A DNA stretch of 9,869 nucleotides. It comes from an uncultured Acidimicrobiaceae bacterium (lineage in GTDB: Bacteria > Actinomycetota > Acidimicrobiia > Acidimicrobiales > Microtrichaceae). The position numbers and the translations under genes are program-made. The stretch lies in NCBI GenBank assembly GCA_937868025.1, contig CALMLJ010000134.1, positions 1-9,869 on the forward strand. The letters are read 5' to 3'. Below the pieces are notes generated by a model. The model was not told where the DNA came from and did no database searches. It saw nothing but the letters and a program-made list of their open reading frames with translations. This document shows, one piece after another, positions 1-7,398 of this stretch (position 1 is its first letter; each line of letters starts with the position of its first letter).

Positions 1-26
1 GTGACAACTTGATCTGTGGGTGGGGT

Positions 27-78
27 CGCCGGGCGCACACGCGGCCCGGCGCCGGGCGCACACGCGGCCCGGCGCCGG
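27..78. repeat. Tandem 23-bp direct repeat with palindromic arms
   Basis: Two exact copies of a 23-bp unit lie head to tail at 27-49 and 50-72, followed by the first 6 bases of a third copy (73-78). Read from position 28, each unit begins with GCCGGGC and ends with its reverse complement GCCCGGC around a 9-base centre, so each copy could fold as a 7-bp hairpin. Nothing else supportable lies in positions 1-252: I find no convincing gene, and the only other structure is a weak 6-bp stem (142-147 pairing with 162-167, 14-base loop). The role is unknown. A structural repeat downstream of the minus-strand operon or a transcript-end structure are possible, but there is no T-rich tract. Confidence 0.8.
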
Positions 79-252
79 TCGGACTCACCCGCCCTCGATC
101 AAGCGAAACGGCAGGCCGGCGTCCCGCTGGGTCTGGAGTTGACCCAGCTTTCTGAATCGCCCTGGGTTTGATGTGCGATGCTCGACACCCGTGACGGTGC
201 CGTCGCTCGCAACGTGGTGTTCGTCGATCCGTCCTTGTTCCGGCTGTACGGG

Positions 253-1620
253 CTACCCGAGGTAGTCGCTCATGTCGAGACCGGCGCGTTCGAACAGGGC
301 GGAGAGCCGTGACGGCACGGACCCGGTTGCCGCAATCTGATCGCGGACCGTGCGCCGGTGGAAGACCTCGGTGATCGTGAACTGCGATGCGTCAGCGCCC
401 GCGATCAGATCCTCGACAGCGACGACCGATGTGATGCGGGGCCCGTCGGGCCCACGTTCGGAGTGCACCACGACATCGATGGCTTCGGACACCAGTGTGT
501 TGAGGGCCGACAGCGGGAGTTCGCTGGTGGTGTCGGCGAGCTGACAGATGAACCGCAGGCGGGTCAGTGCTTGGCGCGCCGAGCCGGCGTGGATCGTGGT
601 GTACCCCTTGACGCCCGACGACAGCGTGAGCAGCAGCGGAAGGGCTTCGCGATCACGGACCTCGCCCACGATCGCAACATCAGGAGCCATCCGCAGGAAC
701 CCCGACACCAGACGTCGGAGGTCGATGGCCGGGCGGTCGGCGCGTGGCGCCCGCGTCTGCATTGCAGCGACGTTCGCCACGGGGATGTCCATCTCGAACA
801 CCTCTTCAGCGGTGACGACGCGGAGTGACGGATCGAGCTCGCCGGCACAGCAGCTCAGCATCGTCGTCTTGCCCGAGCCCGGGGCCCCGGCGAAGACGAT
901 CGACGCTCGGGCCCGCACGCAGGCAGCGAGGAAGCGGGCAACGTCCGCCGTCATCATGTTGCGCTCGACGAGTTGGTCGAGCGTGGTGAACGCCACGCCC
1001 GTGAACTTGCGGATGTTGACCATCACGTGACCGCCGCGGGCGAGGTCGCCGTGCACGATGTGGAGCCGGGCGCCGGTGTCGAGTTGCGCGTCCTGCAGCC
1101 CTTCGGTGGGATCGAGCTTGCGATGTGACGTCGACGAGTCGTCGAGGATCTTCGTGAGGGTGCGGACGACGTGGTCGTCGTCCTCGAACACCTCGTCGTG
1201 ATAGCCGCCGAGGCCGTGGTGCCGCTTGACGAAGATCTCGCCGGGGCTGTTGATCATGATCTCCCAGACGTCGTCGTCGTCGAGGAGGGGAGTGAGGGGC
1301 CCGTACCGGGCGATGTTGCGGAACGCTCGCTCGGCGACGGTGCTGGGATCGACCAAGGCGTGGGGGCGGTTGCCGCGCTTGTGGTCGTCCTGCCAGCGAA
1401 GGATCTCGTCGTCGATGAGGTGTCGGAGCTGGGCCTCGCCGTCGGGGCCGCCAAGGTCGAGGGCGATCGCCTTGGCGCGATCCTGAACGGCCCGCTCGAT
1501 CTGTTCGAGCGGCGATTCGAGTCGGCGGTGGGGCTGCGAGGAGGCGGCGGGCATATCCCACGTTGTGACGGGGAGATCGCCCGCTGTCGAGCCTGTCGGG
1601 AGGCATTGCCCAGCGACCAC
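253..1620 (-). CDS. CpaF/TadA-family secretion ATPase (type II/IV secretion NTPase)
   Basis: 455 aa, a usual length for CpaF/TadA ATPases, the cytoplasmic hexameric motors of Tad (Flp) pili and related secretion systems. The N-terminal part (about 35-160) matches the CpaF N-domain style, with RYGPLTPLLDDDDVWEIMIN at 105-124. The core carries Walker A GAPGSGKTT (245-253), an acidic box VVTAEEVFEMD (268-278), Walker B DVAIVGEVRDREA (314-326) and the His box TTIHAGSARQALTRL (341-355), so ATP hydrolysis should be intact. The start is GTG at 1620, 12 bp after the stop of the preceding gene, with GGGAG just upstream at short spacing. An ATG at 1554 would give a protein 22 residues shorter. It is last in a three-gene operon. 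Unusually, no tadB, tadC or pilin gene follows in the 252 bp available, so its partners are unknown. The family call is firm; pilus assembly as the function is inferred. Confidence 0.93.
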   Translation of the reverse strand: MVAGQCLPTGSTAGDLPVTTWDMPAASSQPHRRLESPLEQIERAVQDRAKAIALDLGGPDGEAQLRHLIDDEILRWQDDHKRGNRPHALVDPSTVAERAFRNIARYGPLTPLLDDDDVWEIMINSPGEIFVKRHHGLGGYHDEVFEDDDHVVRTLTKILDDSSTSHRKLDPTEGLQDAQLDTGARLHIVHGDLARGGHVMVNIRKFTGVAFTTLDQLVERNMMTADVARFLAACVRARASIVFAGAPGSGKTTMLSCCAGELDPSLRVVTAEEVFEMDIPVANVAAMQTRAPRADRPAIDLRRLVSGFLRMAPDVAIVGEVRDREALPLLLTLSSGVKGYTTIHAGSARQALTRLRFICQLADTTSELPLSALNTLVSEAIDVVVHSERGPDGPRITSVVAVEDLIAGADASQFTITEVFHRRTVRDQIAATGSVPSRLSALFERAGLDMSDYLG

Positions 1621-1632
1621 CGGCTCCCGGGC

Positions 1633-2379
1633 TCAGCCGCCCAGGAGGCCGAACCCCAGCGCTGCGACCCGGCAGAGCGTGCCAGCGGAGACGACGGCGG
1701 CGAGGCCCGGCACCGCTCGTCCGAGCCCAGCGAGCATCGCTGCCGGGGCGGGGTTCGCTCCAAATCCGCGGCCGGGGAGGCCAACTCCGTTGCGCAGTCG
1801 CGTGGCCACGGGCGGGCGGTGCGGGAGCTGGGACAGCTCGATGGCGATCGCGGTGGCGTGCCGACCCCGGAGGCAGAATACCCCGGGCACTCCGGCGCGT
1901 TCGGCGACGACGATCTCGGCCATGTCGATCGAAGCGTCGTGGTCCCACCGTGCCGCGGCGCGGGCGTGGTCGGCGTCGCGGTACTCGACCAGACGGCGTT
2001 GACGGCGGATCGACTCGATCTCGGACGGATCAAACGCGAAGGCGCTCGGACCGTTGGGGCCGTCGGTCTCGAACACGATGCGGTCCGGAGCGACGACCAC
2101 GGCGACCACGCGCTCGCTGCGGGGAGCGGCCGCGGCCACGGCGCGGAGGCTGGTCACGCCGACGAACGCCGCTGTGGCGGCGCCGACCAGCGCAAGTGTC
2201 CCCGCCCAGACCGGAAGGGTTGAGGGCAGAAGTGGCGAGATCCACGCCCACCCGAGCAGGACGGGTAACAGCGCCACCCCGACGACGCCGAGCACCCCGA
2301 GCGCGCCGGGCGCCGTCTCGGGGCCGTCGACCGCCAGGCGTCGCTCGAAGCCCGACGGTGCGCCTGGGTCGGGGGTCAT
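1633..2379 (-). CDS. Membrane protein of unknown function with a possible PH-like domain
   Basis: 248 aa; I do not recognise a named family. Two hydrophobic segments lie near the N-terminus (about 25-47 and 54-82). A soluble stretch follows (about 88-185) in which beta-strand-like segments alternate with charged turns: VVAVVVAPDRIVFETD, then FDPSEIESIRRQRRLVEYRD. This pattern resembles the bacterial PH-like domains that follow a pair of membrane helices, but the likeness is by eye only. The C-terminal 35 residues are again hydrophobic and could hold a further helix. The ATG start at 2379 overlaps the stop of the preceding gene as ATGA, which suggests translational coupling. The next gene, the CpaF-type ATPase, starts 12 bp after its stop. 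A role as a membrane partner of the ATPase is possible from context but unproven. The same frame stays open far upstream to 3201, but only because of GC bias over the lipoprotein gene. Confidence 0.85.
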   Translation of the reverse strand: MTPDPGAPSGFERRLAVDGPETAPGALGVLGVVGVALLPVLLGWAWISPLLPSTLPVWAGTLALVGAATAAFVGVTSLRAVAAAAPRSERVVAVVVAPDRIVFETDGPNGPSAFAFDPSEIESIRRQRRLVEYRDADHARAAARWDHDASIDMAEIVVAERAGVPGVFCLRGRHATAIAIELSQLPHRPPVATRLRNGVGLPGRGFGANPAPAAMLAGLGRAVPGLAAVVSAGTLCRVAALGFGLLGG

Positions 2380-3572
2380 CGCGAGGGGAGCACGCAGTCG
2401 GCGCCGACGTCTACGGCGAGCGGTGCCCCCGGCCCTCCGGCCGACGGGTCGACGGTCACGGCGCACTCGGGCACGTCGCGTGGGCCATAGGGTTCGCCCG
2501 CGGCCCAGACGCGCACCGGACCGTCCTCGGCTCGCAGTGTGAGGGCCACGCCGTCGGCGCCGCCGGCCGGGTCGCTCACCACGGTGCCGGATCCGTCGGC
2601 GCGGCGCACCCACGTCGATCCGTCGTCGCCCGTGACGCGCACGACCACGTTTGCCCGGTCGTGGGCGAGGGAGTGCAGCGGGATGCGCCCGTACTCCTCG
2701 GACGTTCCGACCTCGAGACGGTTCGCCACGTCGACGACACCGTCGGGGTCGAGGGCGGCACCGCCCCACGGCCGCCCGACGAGGTCGGCCGCGGTCACCT
2801 CGTCGAACCCGGCGATCGAGCTGCCGAGCACGACCACCGTGTTGTCGTCCTCGCGCCACACCAGACGCTCGTTGTCGAGTCGGCCGGCATGGCCTCGCAC
2901 GCGCACGTCGCGGCCCGACACCGACTCCAGGTCGAGGAAGTGGTCGGCGAAGCCCGTGACCATGTACCGGTCGTCGCCGTTCTGCCAGACCCGGTGAGCG
3001 TCGTTCCAGTGGGCGAGGCTGTCGTCGAGCGGCTCGACGTCGACGTACGGATCGCCCGGGGTGAACCGGCCGTTGTGGTAGTCGAGGTGCTCGAAGAGTC
3101 CGGCGAGTTCCGACTCCCATTGCGCCGCGGGCCAGGGCGTCGCGGCAGCACCCGGCTGTTCGATCGTCACGGTCCACAGTCGGCCGTCGGCCTCGGCCCA
3201 CCGGCGCTCACCGGGGCCCGCGAACTGGGGGAAGCGGTAGAGCGTGCGGCCGCCGAGAGTCCGGTCGACGGTGTAGTTGGCGAGTGGTCCGAACGTGGGG
3301 AGGAAGCCGTCGGCCTCGGCGATGGTGGCGACGACGTTGTCGGGCCAGCGGTCGCTGCGGAAACGCTGGGGTCGCCCGACGAAGTCGGCGACGGGACTCC
3401 GCCATCTGTCGCCGACCGGTTGAGCGATCAGCAGCGGTCCCGAGGGCGTCGTCGTCGTCGCCGTGGAATCTGTGCTCGGTCGATGTGATTCGTCGGTGTT
3501 CGAGCAGCCGAGGCAGGAGACAGCAACTGCCATCGCCGTCGCCGCGATCCGGAGAGCGTTCGTCCGCGTCAT
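2376..3572 (-). CDS. Putative secreted lipoprotein of unknown function
   Basis: 398 aa. The N-terminus has basic residues (TRTNALR), a hydrophobic core (IAATAMAVAV) and two cysteines, C20 (AVSC) and C23 (CLGC). AVSC fits the broad lipobox pattern and CLGC fits it poorly because of Cys at -3, so lipidation at C20 is likeliest. A Ser/Thr-rich linker follows (about 29-45), as in exported actinobacterial lipoproteins. The remaining 350 residues are polar and Trp/Asp-rich with no membrane segment. I see no recognisable catalytic motif. Two more cysteines near the C-terminus (PECAV and DCVLPSR) could form a disulfide outside the cell. The ATG at 3572 has GGGAGA 8 bases upstream. Its stop overlaps the start of the next gene by 4 bp, making it the first gene of the operon ending in the CpaF-type ATPase. 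A cell-surface or periplasm-like location is inferred; the function is unknown. Confidence 0.88.
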   Translation of the reverse strand: MTRTNALRIAATAMAVAVSCLGCSNTDESHRPSTDSTATTTTPSGPLLIAQPVGDRWRSPVADFVGRPQRFRSDRWPDNVVATIAEADGFLPTFGPLANYTVDRTLGGRTLYRFPQFAGPGERRWAEADGRLWTVTIEQPGAAATPWPAAQWESELAGLFEHLDYHNGRFTPGDPYVDVEPLDDSLAHWNDAHRVWQNGDDRYMVTGFADHFLDLESVSGRDVRVRGHAGRLDNERLVWREDDNTVVVLGSSIAGFDEVTAADLVGRPWGGAALDPDGVVDVANRLEVGTSEEYGRIPLHSLAHDRANVVVRVTGDDGSTWVRRADGSGTVVSDPAGGADGVALTLRAEDGPVRVWAAGEPYGPRDVPECAVTVDPSAGGPGAPLAVDVGADCVLPSR

Positions 3573-3580
3573 CTCGTCAG

Positions 3581-3586
3581 TCTCCC
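3581..3586 (-). promoter_or_regulatory. Ribosome binding site of the lipoprotein gene
   Basis: Read on the minus strand, GGGAGA lies 8 bases before the ATG at 3572 and fixes this as the start. It sits in the 61-bp gap after the beta-helix gene. That gap also has two GTCGAC palindromes 4 bases apart (3592-3597 and 3602-3607), which could form a 6-bp hairpin, but no T-run follows, so I do not call a terminator there. Confidence 0.7.
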
Positions 3587-3633
3587 AGGGAGTCGACGGA
3601 CGTCGACGAGGTCGGCATGGGGAGATCCCCCCT

Positions 3634-3744
3634 TCAGGCCCCGCGCCTGCGGCGGCGGTAGACGTTGAGCGTGACTGCGCCGAGGGCGATCGACGCGAGC
3701 GCGACGAGTCCCGAGAGCCAACCGGACCCTCCGGTGAACGCGAG
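3634..3744 (-). other. C-terminal cell-wall sorting signal (LAFTG, membrane helix, Arg tail)
   Basis: The last 36 residues of the beta-helix protein read LAFTG (codons at 3744-3730), then a hydrophobic helix of about 22 residues, then five arginines, GA and stop. LAXTG is the known preferred motif of class E sortases of high-GC actinobacteria, in place of LPXTG. This predicts cleavage between Thr and Gly and covalent attachment to the peptidoglycan. No sortase gene is in the window, so the enzyme must be encoded elsewhere. Confidence 0.85.
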
Positions 3745-6531
3745 CGGTGAGGCGTTGCCGGCGCCCACCGCCGACGGAGTCCCGCCAGATGGCCTGGAGC
3801 CCGGGGCGGTTGCCGACGGCTCGGTGGTTGACGTCGAGGTCGAGGTAGTGGTCGTGGCGGTGGGTGGCACCGTCGTAGTCGTGGGTGGTTCGGTGGTGGT
3901 GGAGGTCGTCGTGGTCGTCGGAGGCGGCGGAAGGGCCTCGCTGAAGTCGTTGCCGCTTGCGACGCTGCCGGCGATCACGGTGACGGCAAGTTGGTTGCCC
4001 GGCGTCACGACACCGTCGAGATGGCCGGCGGGTTGGGTCTCCACGACGGTGTAGTCACCGGCGGGCAGGTCGGCGAAGGAGTACGTGCCATCCGCTGCGG
4101 TCGTCGCGACGGCGACCACCGCACTGTTGTGATCGAGGAGCGTGAGGGTCACCCCCTCGATCGGTGCGCCGTTGTCGTCGAGGAACACGGTTCCGGAGAT
4201 GGCACCGAGCACCACCGGATCGAGCTGGGGCCCGAACTCCGACGTCGCCGATGCGAGTGTGGCGGTCGAGGTCAGTCGACCACCCGACGCCCACGACGAT
4301 GCCGGAAGCGACGGCGGCAGCGACAGCACGCACCCCGAGAAGGTGCCACCGGCCGTCGTGGGACAGTCCCCGATGAACGTGCGTCCCTCGGGGTGTGCCA
4401 CCGCGAGTCCGTCGCCGGTCTCGATCTCGCCGCTCTGGTCCGCCGGCGTGTCGTCGCCGGCGAACACCTCGACCGTCGACCCACCGAACACCGCTGACCC
4501 ACCGGCCAGCCCGACGTGGCCGCCGACGGTCACGGTGTTCGCCGACGCGGACACGACCGCCGACGTGATGACGGGGTAGTCGACGTCGCGGTTGCCGAAC
4601 GTCGCGGCGTTCGTCGGCGGAGCAGCAGACAGCAGGCCGTCGTCGGGTGTCACACCACGGGTCCACGTGTAGGGGAACAGGAGCTGGTTGCCGCTGCCGT
4701 TCCAGGTCGCACTGAGCGAGGCGAGGTCGATACCGAGGCCGACGTTGTCGAAGATCGAGTTCCTCGAGATCACGTTGTCGGTCGCCGTCGCCGGCACCGG
4801 GGTGTACGCGCCCACGACGCTGCCCATGAGCGCGTTGGTGTTGCGCAGCACCGTGACTCCCGGTCCGCCATTGGCGGCGATGACGTTGCCGGTGATGCGG
4901 TTGCCGGCGGTCATGACAACCACGCCGGCCGCTCCGTTGGGTGCAGGGGTTCCGGAGCGGTCGGTGCCGATGAAGTTGCCGGTCAACGACATGTTCCCGG
5001 TTCCGTTGAGGGCGATCACGCCCGCTCGGGCGTTGTTGCCCACGACGTTCCCGCTGACGGTCAGGTTGGTGCAGTCCCGGTTGGGAATACCGCAGCCGTA
5101 CGCTCCGATCGAGATGCCGTTGCCCGACCCGGCGTTGGTGTTGGTCGAGACGGCGCCGAGTCCGAAGTCGGGTGAGCCGGCGACGCGGGCCGTCGAGTAC
5201 CAGCCGTTGCCGTCGGCGAGTCCGTTGGTCGTGAGCCCGACGGTGTTGTCGGCGATGTTCGTGTCGTTGGTCAGGGAGCCGGCGTTGATGCCGTTGCTGC
5301 CGTTGCCGGACACGACGTTGGCGACGATGTCGGCACCGTGCTGTCCCTCGAGCTGGATGCCGTCGCGGGCGTTGCCGTAGGTGATGCCGGCGAGGTCGGT
5401 TGCCTCGGCACCCGTCGGTCCGACGCCGATGAGGTTGCCGTGGATCCGGACTCCCGACGCGCACCCGGTCGCGGTGTTGCAGTCGATGCCGTCGCGGTGC
5501 TTCGCCCCCGAGATCACGTTGCCGGCGAGTGGGTCGCGGTCGCCGCCGGCGTCGAGGCCGCCGATCAGGTAGTCGCCCGACGACGGGATGGGCTGGGGGA
5601 CCGCCGGTGCCGCAGCCGAGGCCGAGTCGGAGGACACCATCAGGATGTGGTAGCCCGCCTTCTTCGTGGTCGGGAAGTTCTGGCCGTTCTGGGCGATGCC
5701 GATGAAGTTGCCCTGCATCGTGCCGCCCGCAGCGCTCGAGGTGCTGGTGAGTCCGTTGAAACCCGTCGAGGTCAACGGCCCGAATCGCAGCAGGATGCTC
5801 AGCTGGTTGTTGTTGTCGGACTCGCCGGCGATCACGTTGCAGTCACCGTCGCAGACGCCGGCGGTGTGCGACCGTCCCCCGACGACGGTGGCGGGTGAGC
5901 TCACGTCGAGCGCTGCGGTCGTCACGGGGTTGCCCGTGAGCGAGCCGCCGTTCGACGTCACCGAGTCGGTGAGCGTTCCGGCCACGTTGGTCCCGATGTG
6001 GTTGCACCGGATGGTGTCGCCCCCCGCCGCCCCGGTCGTGATCACGTCGCCGGCCCGGAAGAACGACACGGCGAGTCCCTGCACGGTCGATCCGCCACCG
6101 GTCAGGACGAGGCCGGGCATGGCGAGGGCGTTGCCGCGCCCGCGGATGGCCACGAGGAGCTGCCGCGGCGTGCCGGAGTTGCCGCACGTGGCGCCGGGCT
6201 GGGACAAGCCGTCGATCACCGTCGGCCGGGTGATCGACGGCAGCGCGCTCAGCACGTTGATGGTCTGCACTCCTGAGCCGGGGATCGCGAACCCGATCTG
6301 GTGCGGCGCTGCCGGCGTGGCAGTCGCGTCGGCGTTGGCGGCGACGATGGCCTCCCGCAGGGACCCGGCACCGCTGTCGGCCGTGGTGGTGACCGTGAAG
6401 ACCGCTCCGGCCGACACGTCGGGTGCGGTGACGACCAGCCCTGCGGCGATCACGAGGACCGCGGCGACGACACCACCGACCTGGACGCCCCGTGGGCGTC
6501 GGCGGGCATGGAGCGTTCGAGTGGTCGTCAC
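3634..6531 (-). CDS. Secreted right-handed beta-helix surface protein with SdrD-B/Cna-B-like domain and LAXTG sorting signal
   Basis: 965 aa from the GTG at 6531. The signal peptide has a basic n-region (HARRRPRG), a hydrophobic core at about 18-34 and likely cleavage near residues 41-43. It is followed by a CSLREA-type N-terminal motif (GSLREAI, 56-62). Residues of roughly 100-700 carry parallel beta-helix repeats recognisable by recurring GN-x-IG turns (GNFIGIAQNG, GNLIGVGPTG, GNFIGTDRSG, GNVIAANGGPG) and the closing NSIFDNVGLGIDL. Residues 776-866 form a Cna-B/SdrD-B-like beta-sandwich (GAISGTVFLDDNG, then DGTYSFADLPAGDYTVVE). A Thr/Pro-rich wall spacer (about 867-920), LAFTG (930-934), a membrane helix (937-958) and RRRRR (959-963) complete a sortase substrate. 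The start has no good ribosome site, but no other ATG, GTG or TTG nearby keeps the signal peptide. The frame stays open to 7101 by GC bias only. A role in adhesion or carbohydrate binding/cleavage is typical of beta-helices; no catalytic residues were identified. Confidence 0.9.
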   Translation of the reverse strand: MTTTRTLHARRRPRGVQVGGVVAAVLVIAAGLVVTAPDVSAGAVFTVTTTADSGAGSLREAIVAANADATATPAAPHQIGFAIPGSGVQTINVLSALPSITRPTVIDGLSQPGATCGNSGTPRQLLVAIRGRGNALAMPGLVLTGGGSTVQGLAVSFFRAGDVITTGAAGGDTIRCNHIGTNVAGTLTDSVTSNGGSLTGNPVTTAALDVSSPATVVGGRSHTAGVCDGDCNVIAGESDNNNQLSILLRFGPLTSTGFNGLTSTSSAAGGTMQGNFIGIAQNGQNFPTTKKAGYHILMVSSDSASAAAPAVPQPIPSSGDYLIGGLDAGGDRDPLAGNVISGAKHRDGIDCNTATGCASGVRIHGNLIGVGPTGAEATDLAGITYGNARDGIQLEGQHGADIVANVVSGNGSNGINAGSLTNDTNIADNTVGLTTNGLADGNGWYSTARVAGSPDFGLGAVSTNTNAGSGNGISIGAYGCGIPNRDCTNLTVSGNVVGNNARAGVIALNGTGNMSLTGNFIGTDRSGTPAPNGAAGVVVMTAGNRITGNVIAANGGPGVTVLRNTNALMGSVVGAYTPVPATATDNVISRNSIFDNVGLGIDLASLSATWNGSGNQLLFPYTWTRGVTPDDGLLSAAPPTNAATFGNRDVDYPVITSAVVSASANTVTVGGHVGLAGGSAVFGGSTVEVFAGDDTPADQSGEIETGDGLAVAHPEGRTFIGDCPTTAGGTFSGCVLSLPPSLPASSWASGGRLTSTATLASATSEFGPQLDPVVLGAISGTVFLDDNGAPIEGVTLTLLDHNSAVVAVATTAADGTYSFADLPAGDYTVVETQPAGHLDGVVTPGNQLAVTVIAGSVASGNDFSEALPPPPTTTTTSTTTEPPTTTTVPPTATTTTSTSTSTTEPSATAPGSRPSGGTPSAVGAGNASPLAFTGGSGWLSGLVALASIALGAVTLNVYRRRRRGA

Positions 6532-6640
6532 CTTGACGTGTTCGGTCGGGTCCGGGCGCGAGATGACTCCGAAGCGCAGGAATGGGTCCCGTGCGGGAAC
6601 ATTTGCCCACGGGTCGGAATCGTGCCCAGGAAGGGGCGAT

Positions 6641-6660
6641 GAGCCCGGCCGGTGGGCCTC
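6641..6660 (-). terminator. Possible hairpin after the TetR gene
   Basis: This hairpin lies 8 bases beyond the stop of the TetR gene. GAGCCC (6641-6646) can pair with GGG-CTC (6654-6660, one bulged C) around a 7-base loop; an alternative GGCC/GGCC pairing overlaps it. No T-rich tract follows on the minus strand, so this is not a canonical intrinsic terminator. It lies in the 137-bp gap before the beta-helix gene, where I could not identify a clear promoter. Confidence 0.25.
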
Positions 6661-6668
6661 GGACGGCG

Positions 6669-7343
6669 TCAGTCGTCGGTAGCGAGCCGCTCGGCGAGTC
6701 CGTCGAGGAGCAGGTCGAGGCCGTACTCGAACTCGTCGCCGAAGTCGTATCCCGGGGCGAGCACGTGCGTCTCGGTGAACTCGGCGAGGTGGGGGTACGC
6801 GCCGGCGGGGAACTGCGCCATGATGTGCGCCGCCAGCTCGGCGACGTCGGTGGTGTCGTCGATCGGCAGGGTGACCTCCTGCACGGCGAACCCGTAGATG
6901 TAGGCGTCGAGCAGTGCGAAGGCGTGTGCGGTCATTGCCACCGAGAAGCCGCCGGCCCGCAGGTTGCCGATGACGGCGTCGTGATGGCGCATCGTGGCCG
7001 GCCCGGGGTTGGTCCGGGAGCTGACGAGCGCGGTCGCCCACCGGTGGCGGACGAACACGGCGCGGGCGGACAGGGCTCGGCGACGCATGGCGTCGCGCCA
7101 CGGTTCATCGGGCCCGGGGAGGCCGATCTCGGCGAACACGAGGTCGGTGATCCCGTCGAGGATGGCGTCCTTGTTGGCGACGTGGTGGTAGATCGACATG
7201 GGTTGCACCCCGAGCTCGGTCGCGACCGAGCGCATGGTCACCGCCGTGATGCCCGATCGGTCGGCAATGTCCATCGCGGCGCGGACGACCCGTTCGGTGG
7301 TGAGGGGAGTGCGGTCGACGCGCTTGCTCGTCACGAGGTCCAA
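6669..7343 (-). CDS. TetR/AcrR-family transcriptional repressor
   Basis: 224 aa from the TTG at 7343. The N-terminal helix-turn-helix is clear: [17 protein letters not shown] (15-31), then [20 protein letters not shown] (36-55) with NKDAIL after it, the classic TetR three-helix DNA-binding unit. The C-terminal two thirds are helical and resemble the TetR_C_1 type of ligand-binding and dimer domain ([31 protein letters not shown] at the end). The ligand cannot be read from sequence. TTG at 7343 has AAGG 5 bases upstream. GTG at 7334 would give 221 aa and has only a weak GGA, so the exact start is uncertain. The gene is divergent from a dehydrogenase gene 60 bp away, with a tandem operator-like repeat between them. 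Autoregulation and repression of the dehydrogenase are therefore the likely role, lifted by a small-molecule ligand. Confidence 0.92.
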   Translation of the reverse strand: MDLVTSKRVDRTPLTTERVVRAAMDIADRSGITAVTMRSVATELGVQPMSIYHHVANKDAILDGITDLVFAEIGLPGPDEPWRDAMRRRALSARAVFVRHRWATALVSSRTNPGPATMRHHDAVIGNLRAGGFSVAMTAHAFALLDAYIYGFAVQEVTLPIDDTTDVAELAAHIMAQFPAGAYPHLAEFTETHVLAPGYDFGDEFEYGLDLLLDGLAERLATDD

Positions 7344-7348
7344 CGTTA

Positions 7349-7376
7349 CCTTACTAAGTACGCCTTACTAAGTACG
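7349..7376. promoter_or_regulatory. Tandem operator candidate for the TetR repressor
   Basis: The 14-bp sequence CCTTACTAAGTACG occurs twice without a gap (7349-7362 and 7363-7376). Each copy holds the palindrome TACTAAGTA (7352-7360 and 7366-7374, centres 14 bp apart). The stretch is far richer in A and T than anything around it and lies between two divergent starts (7343 and 7404). TetR-family proteins bind such short palindromes as dimers, and paired sites are known in the family, so one or two dimers could silence both directions. The promoter -10 and -35 boxes presumably overlap this region, but I could not assign them with confidence. Confidence 0.82.
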
Positions 7377-7393
7377 GCGAGCGATCGAGTCCC

Positions 7394-7398
7394 GGAGG
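7394..7398 (+). promoter_or_regulatory. Ribosome binding site of the dehydrogenase gene
   Basis: GGAGG lies 5 bases before the ATG at 7404. It decides the start against the long open frame that extends upstream to 6582 through the TetR gene. Confidence 0.85.

Noticed and set aside
153..170. TGAATCGCCCTGGGTTTG, resembling from memory the terminal inverted repeat of some IS3-family elements (TGAACCGCCCCGG type)
   Set aside because: It would read inward to the right, where an intact ATPase gene starts within 85 bp. I see no partner repeat, target duplication or transposase. It could be a lone remnant, but the match is short and from memory.
85..252. Open frame continuing in phase past the TAG stop of the ATPase gene for 55 codons to a TGA at 85
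   Set aside because: It has no plausible start codon. The ATPase already has a normal family length, and a frame of this length without stops is expected at this GC content. Readthrough is not supported.
178..312. Plus-strand small frame of 44 codons starting with ATG at 178
   Set aside because: No clear ribosome site, it runs antisense into the end of the ATPase gene, and I do not recognise the product.
1171..3488. Long plus-strand open frames (1171-2223 and 1950-3488) opposite the ATPase, membrane protein and lipoprotein genes
   Set aside because: Their composition (strings of Arg, Gly, Ala, Val, no domain pattern) is that of GC-bias shadows, while the minus-strand frames show signal peptides, membrane segments and motifs.
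3619..3632. GGGG-AGAT-CCCC hairpin just after the beta-helix gene as a terminator
   Set aside because: It has only a 4-bp stem and no T-tract; too weak to call.
3820..3935. GTGG/GTCGTC-rich tract that looks like a simple repeat
   Set aside because: It is the reverse complement of the Thr/Pro/Ser codons of the wall-spacer region of the beta-helix protein. Low complexity here is explained by the protein.
6532..7101. Upstream extension of the beta-helix frame by 190 codons
   Set aside because: It is an out-of-frame shadow of the TetR gene, extremely Arg/Pro-rich, and would bury the signal peptide inside the protein.
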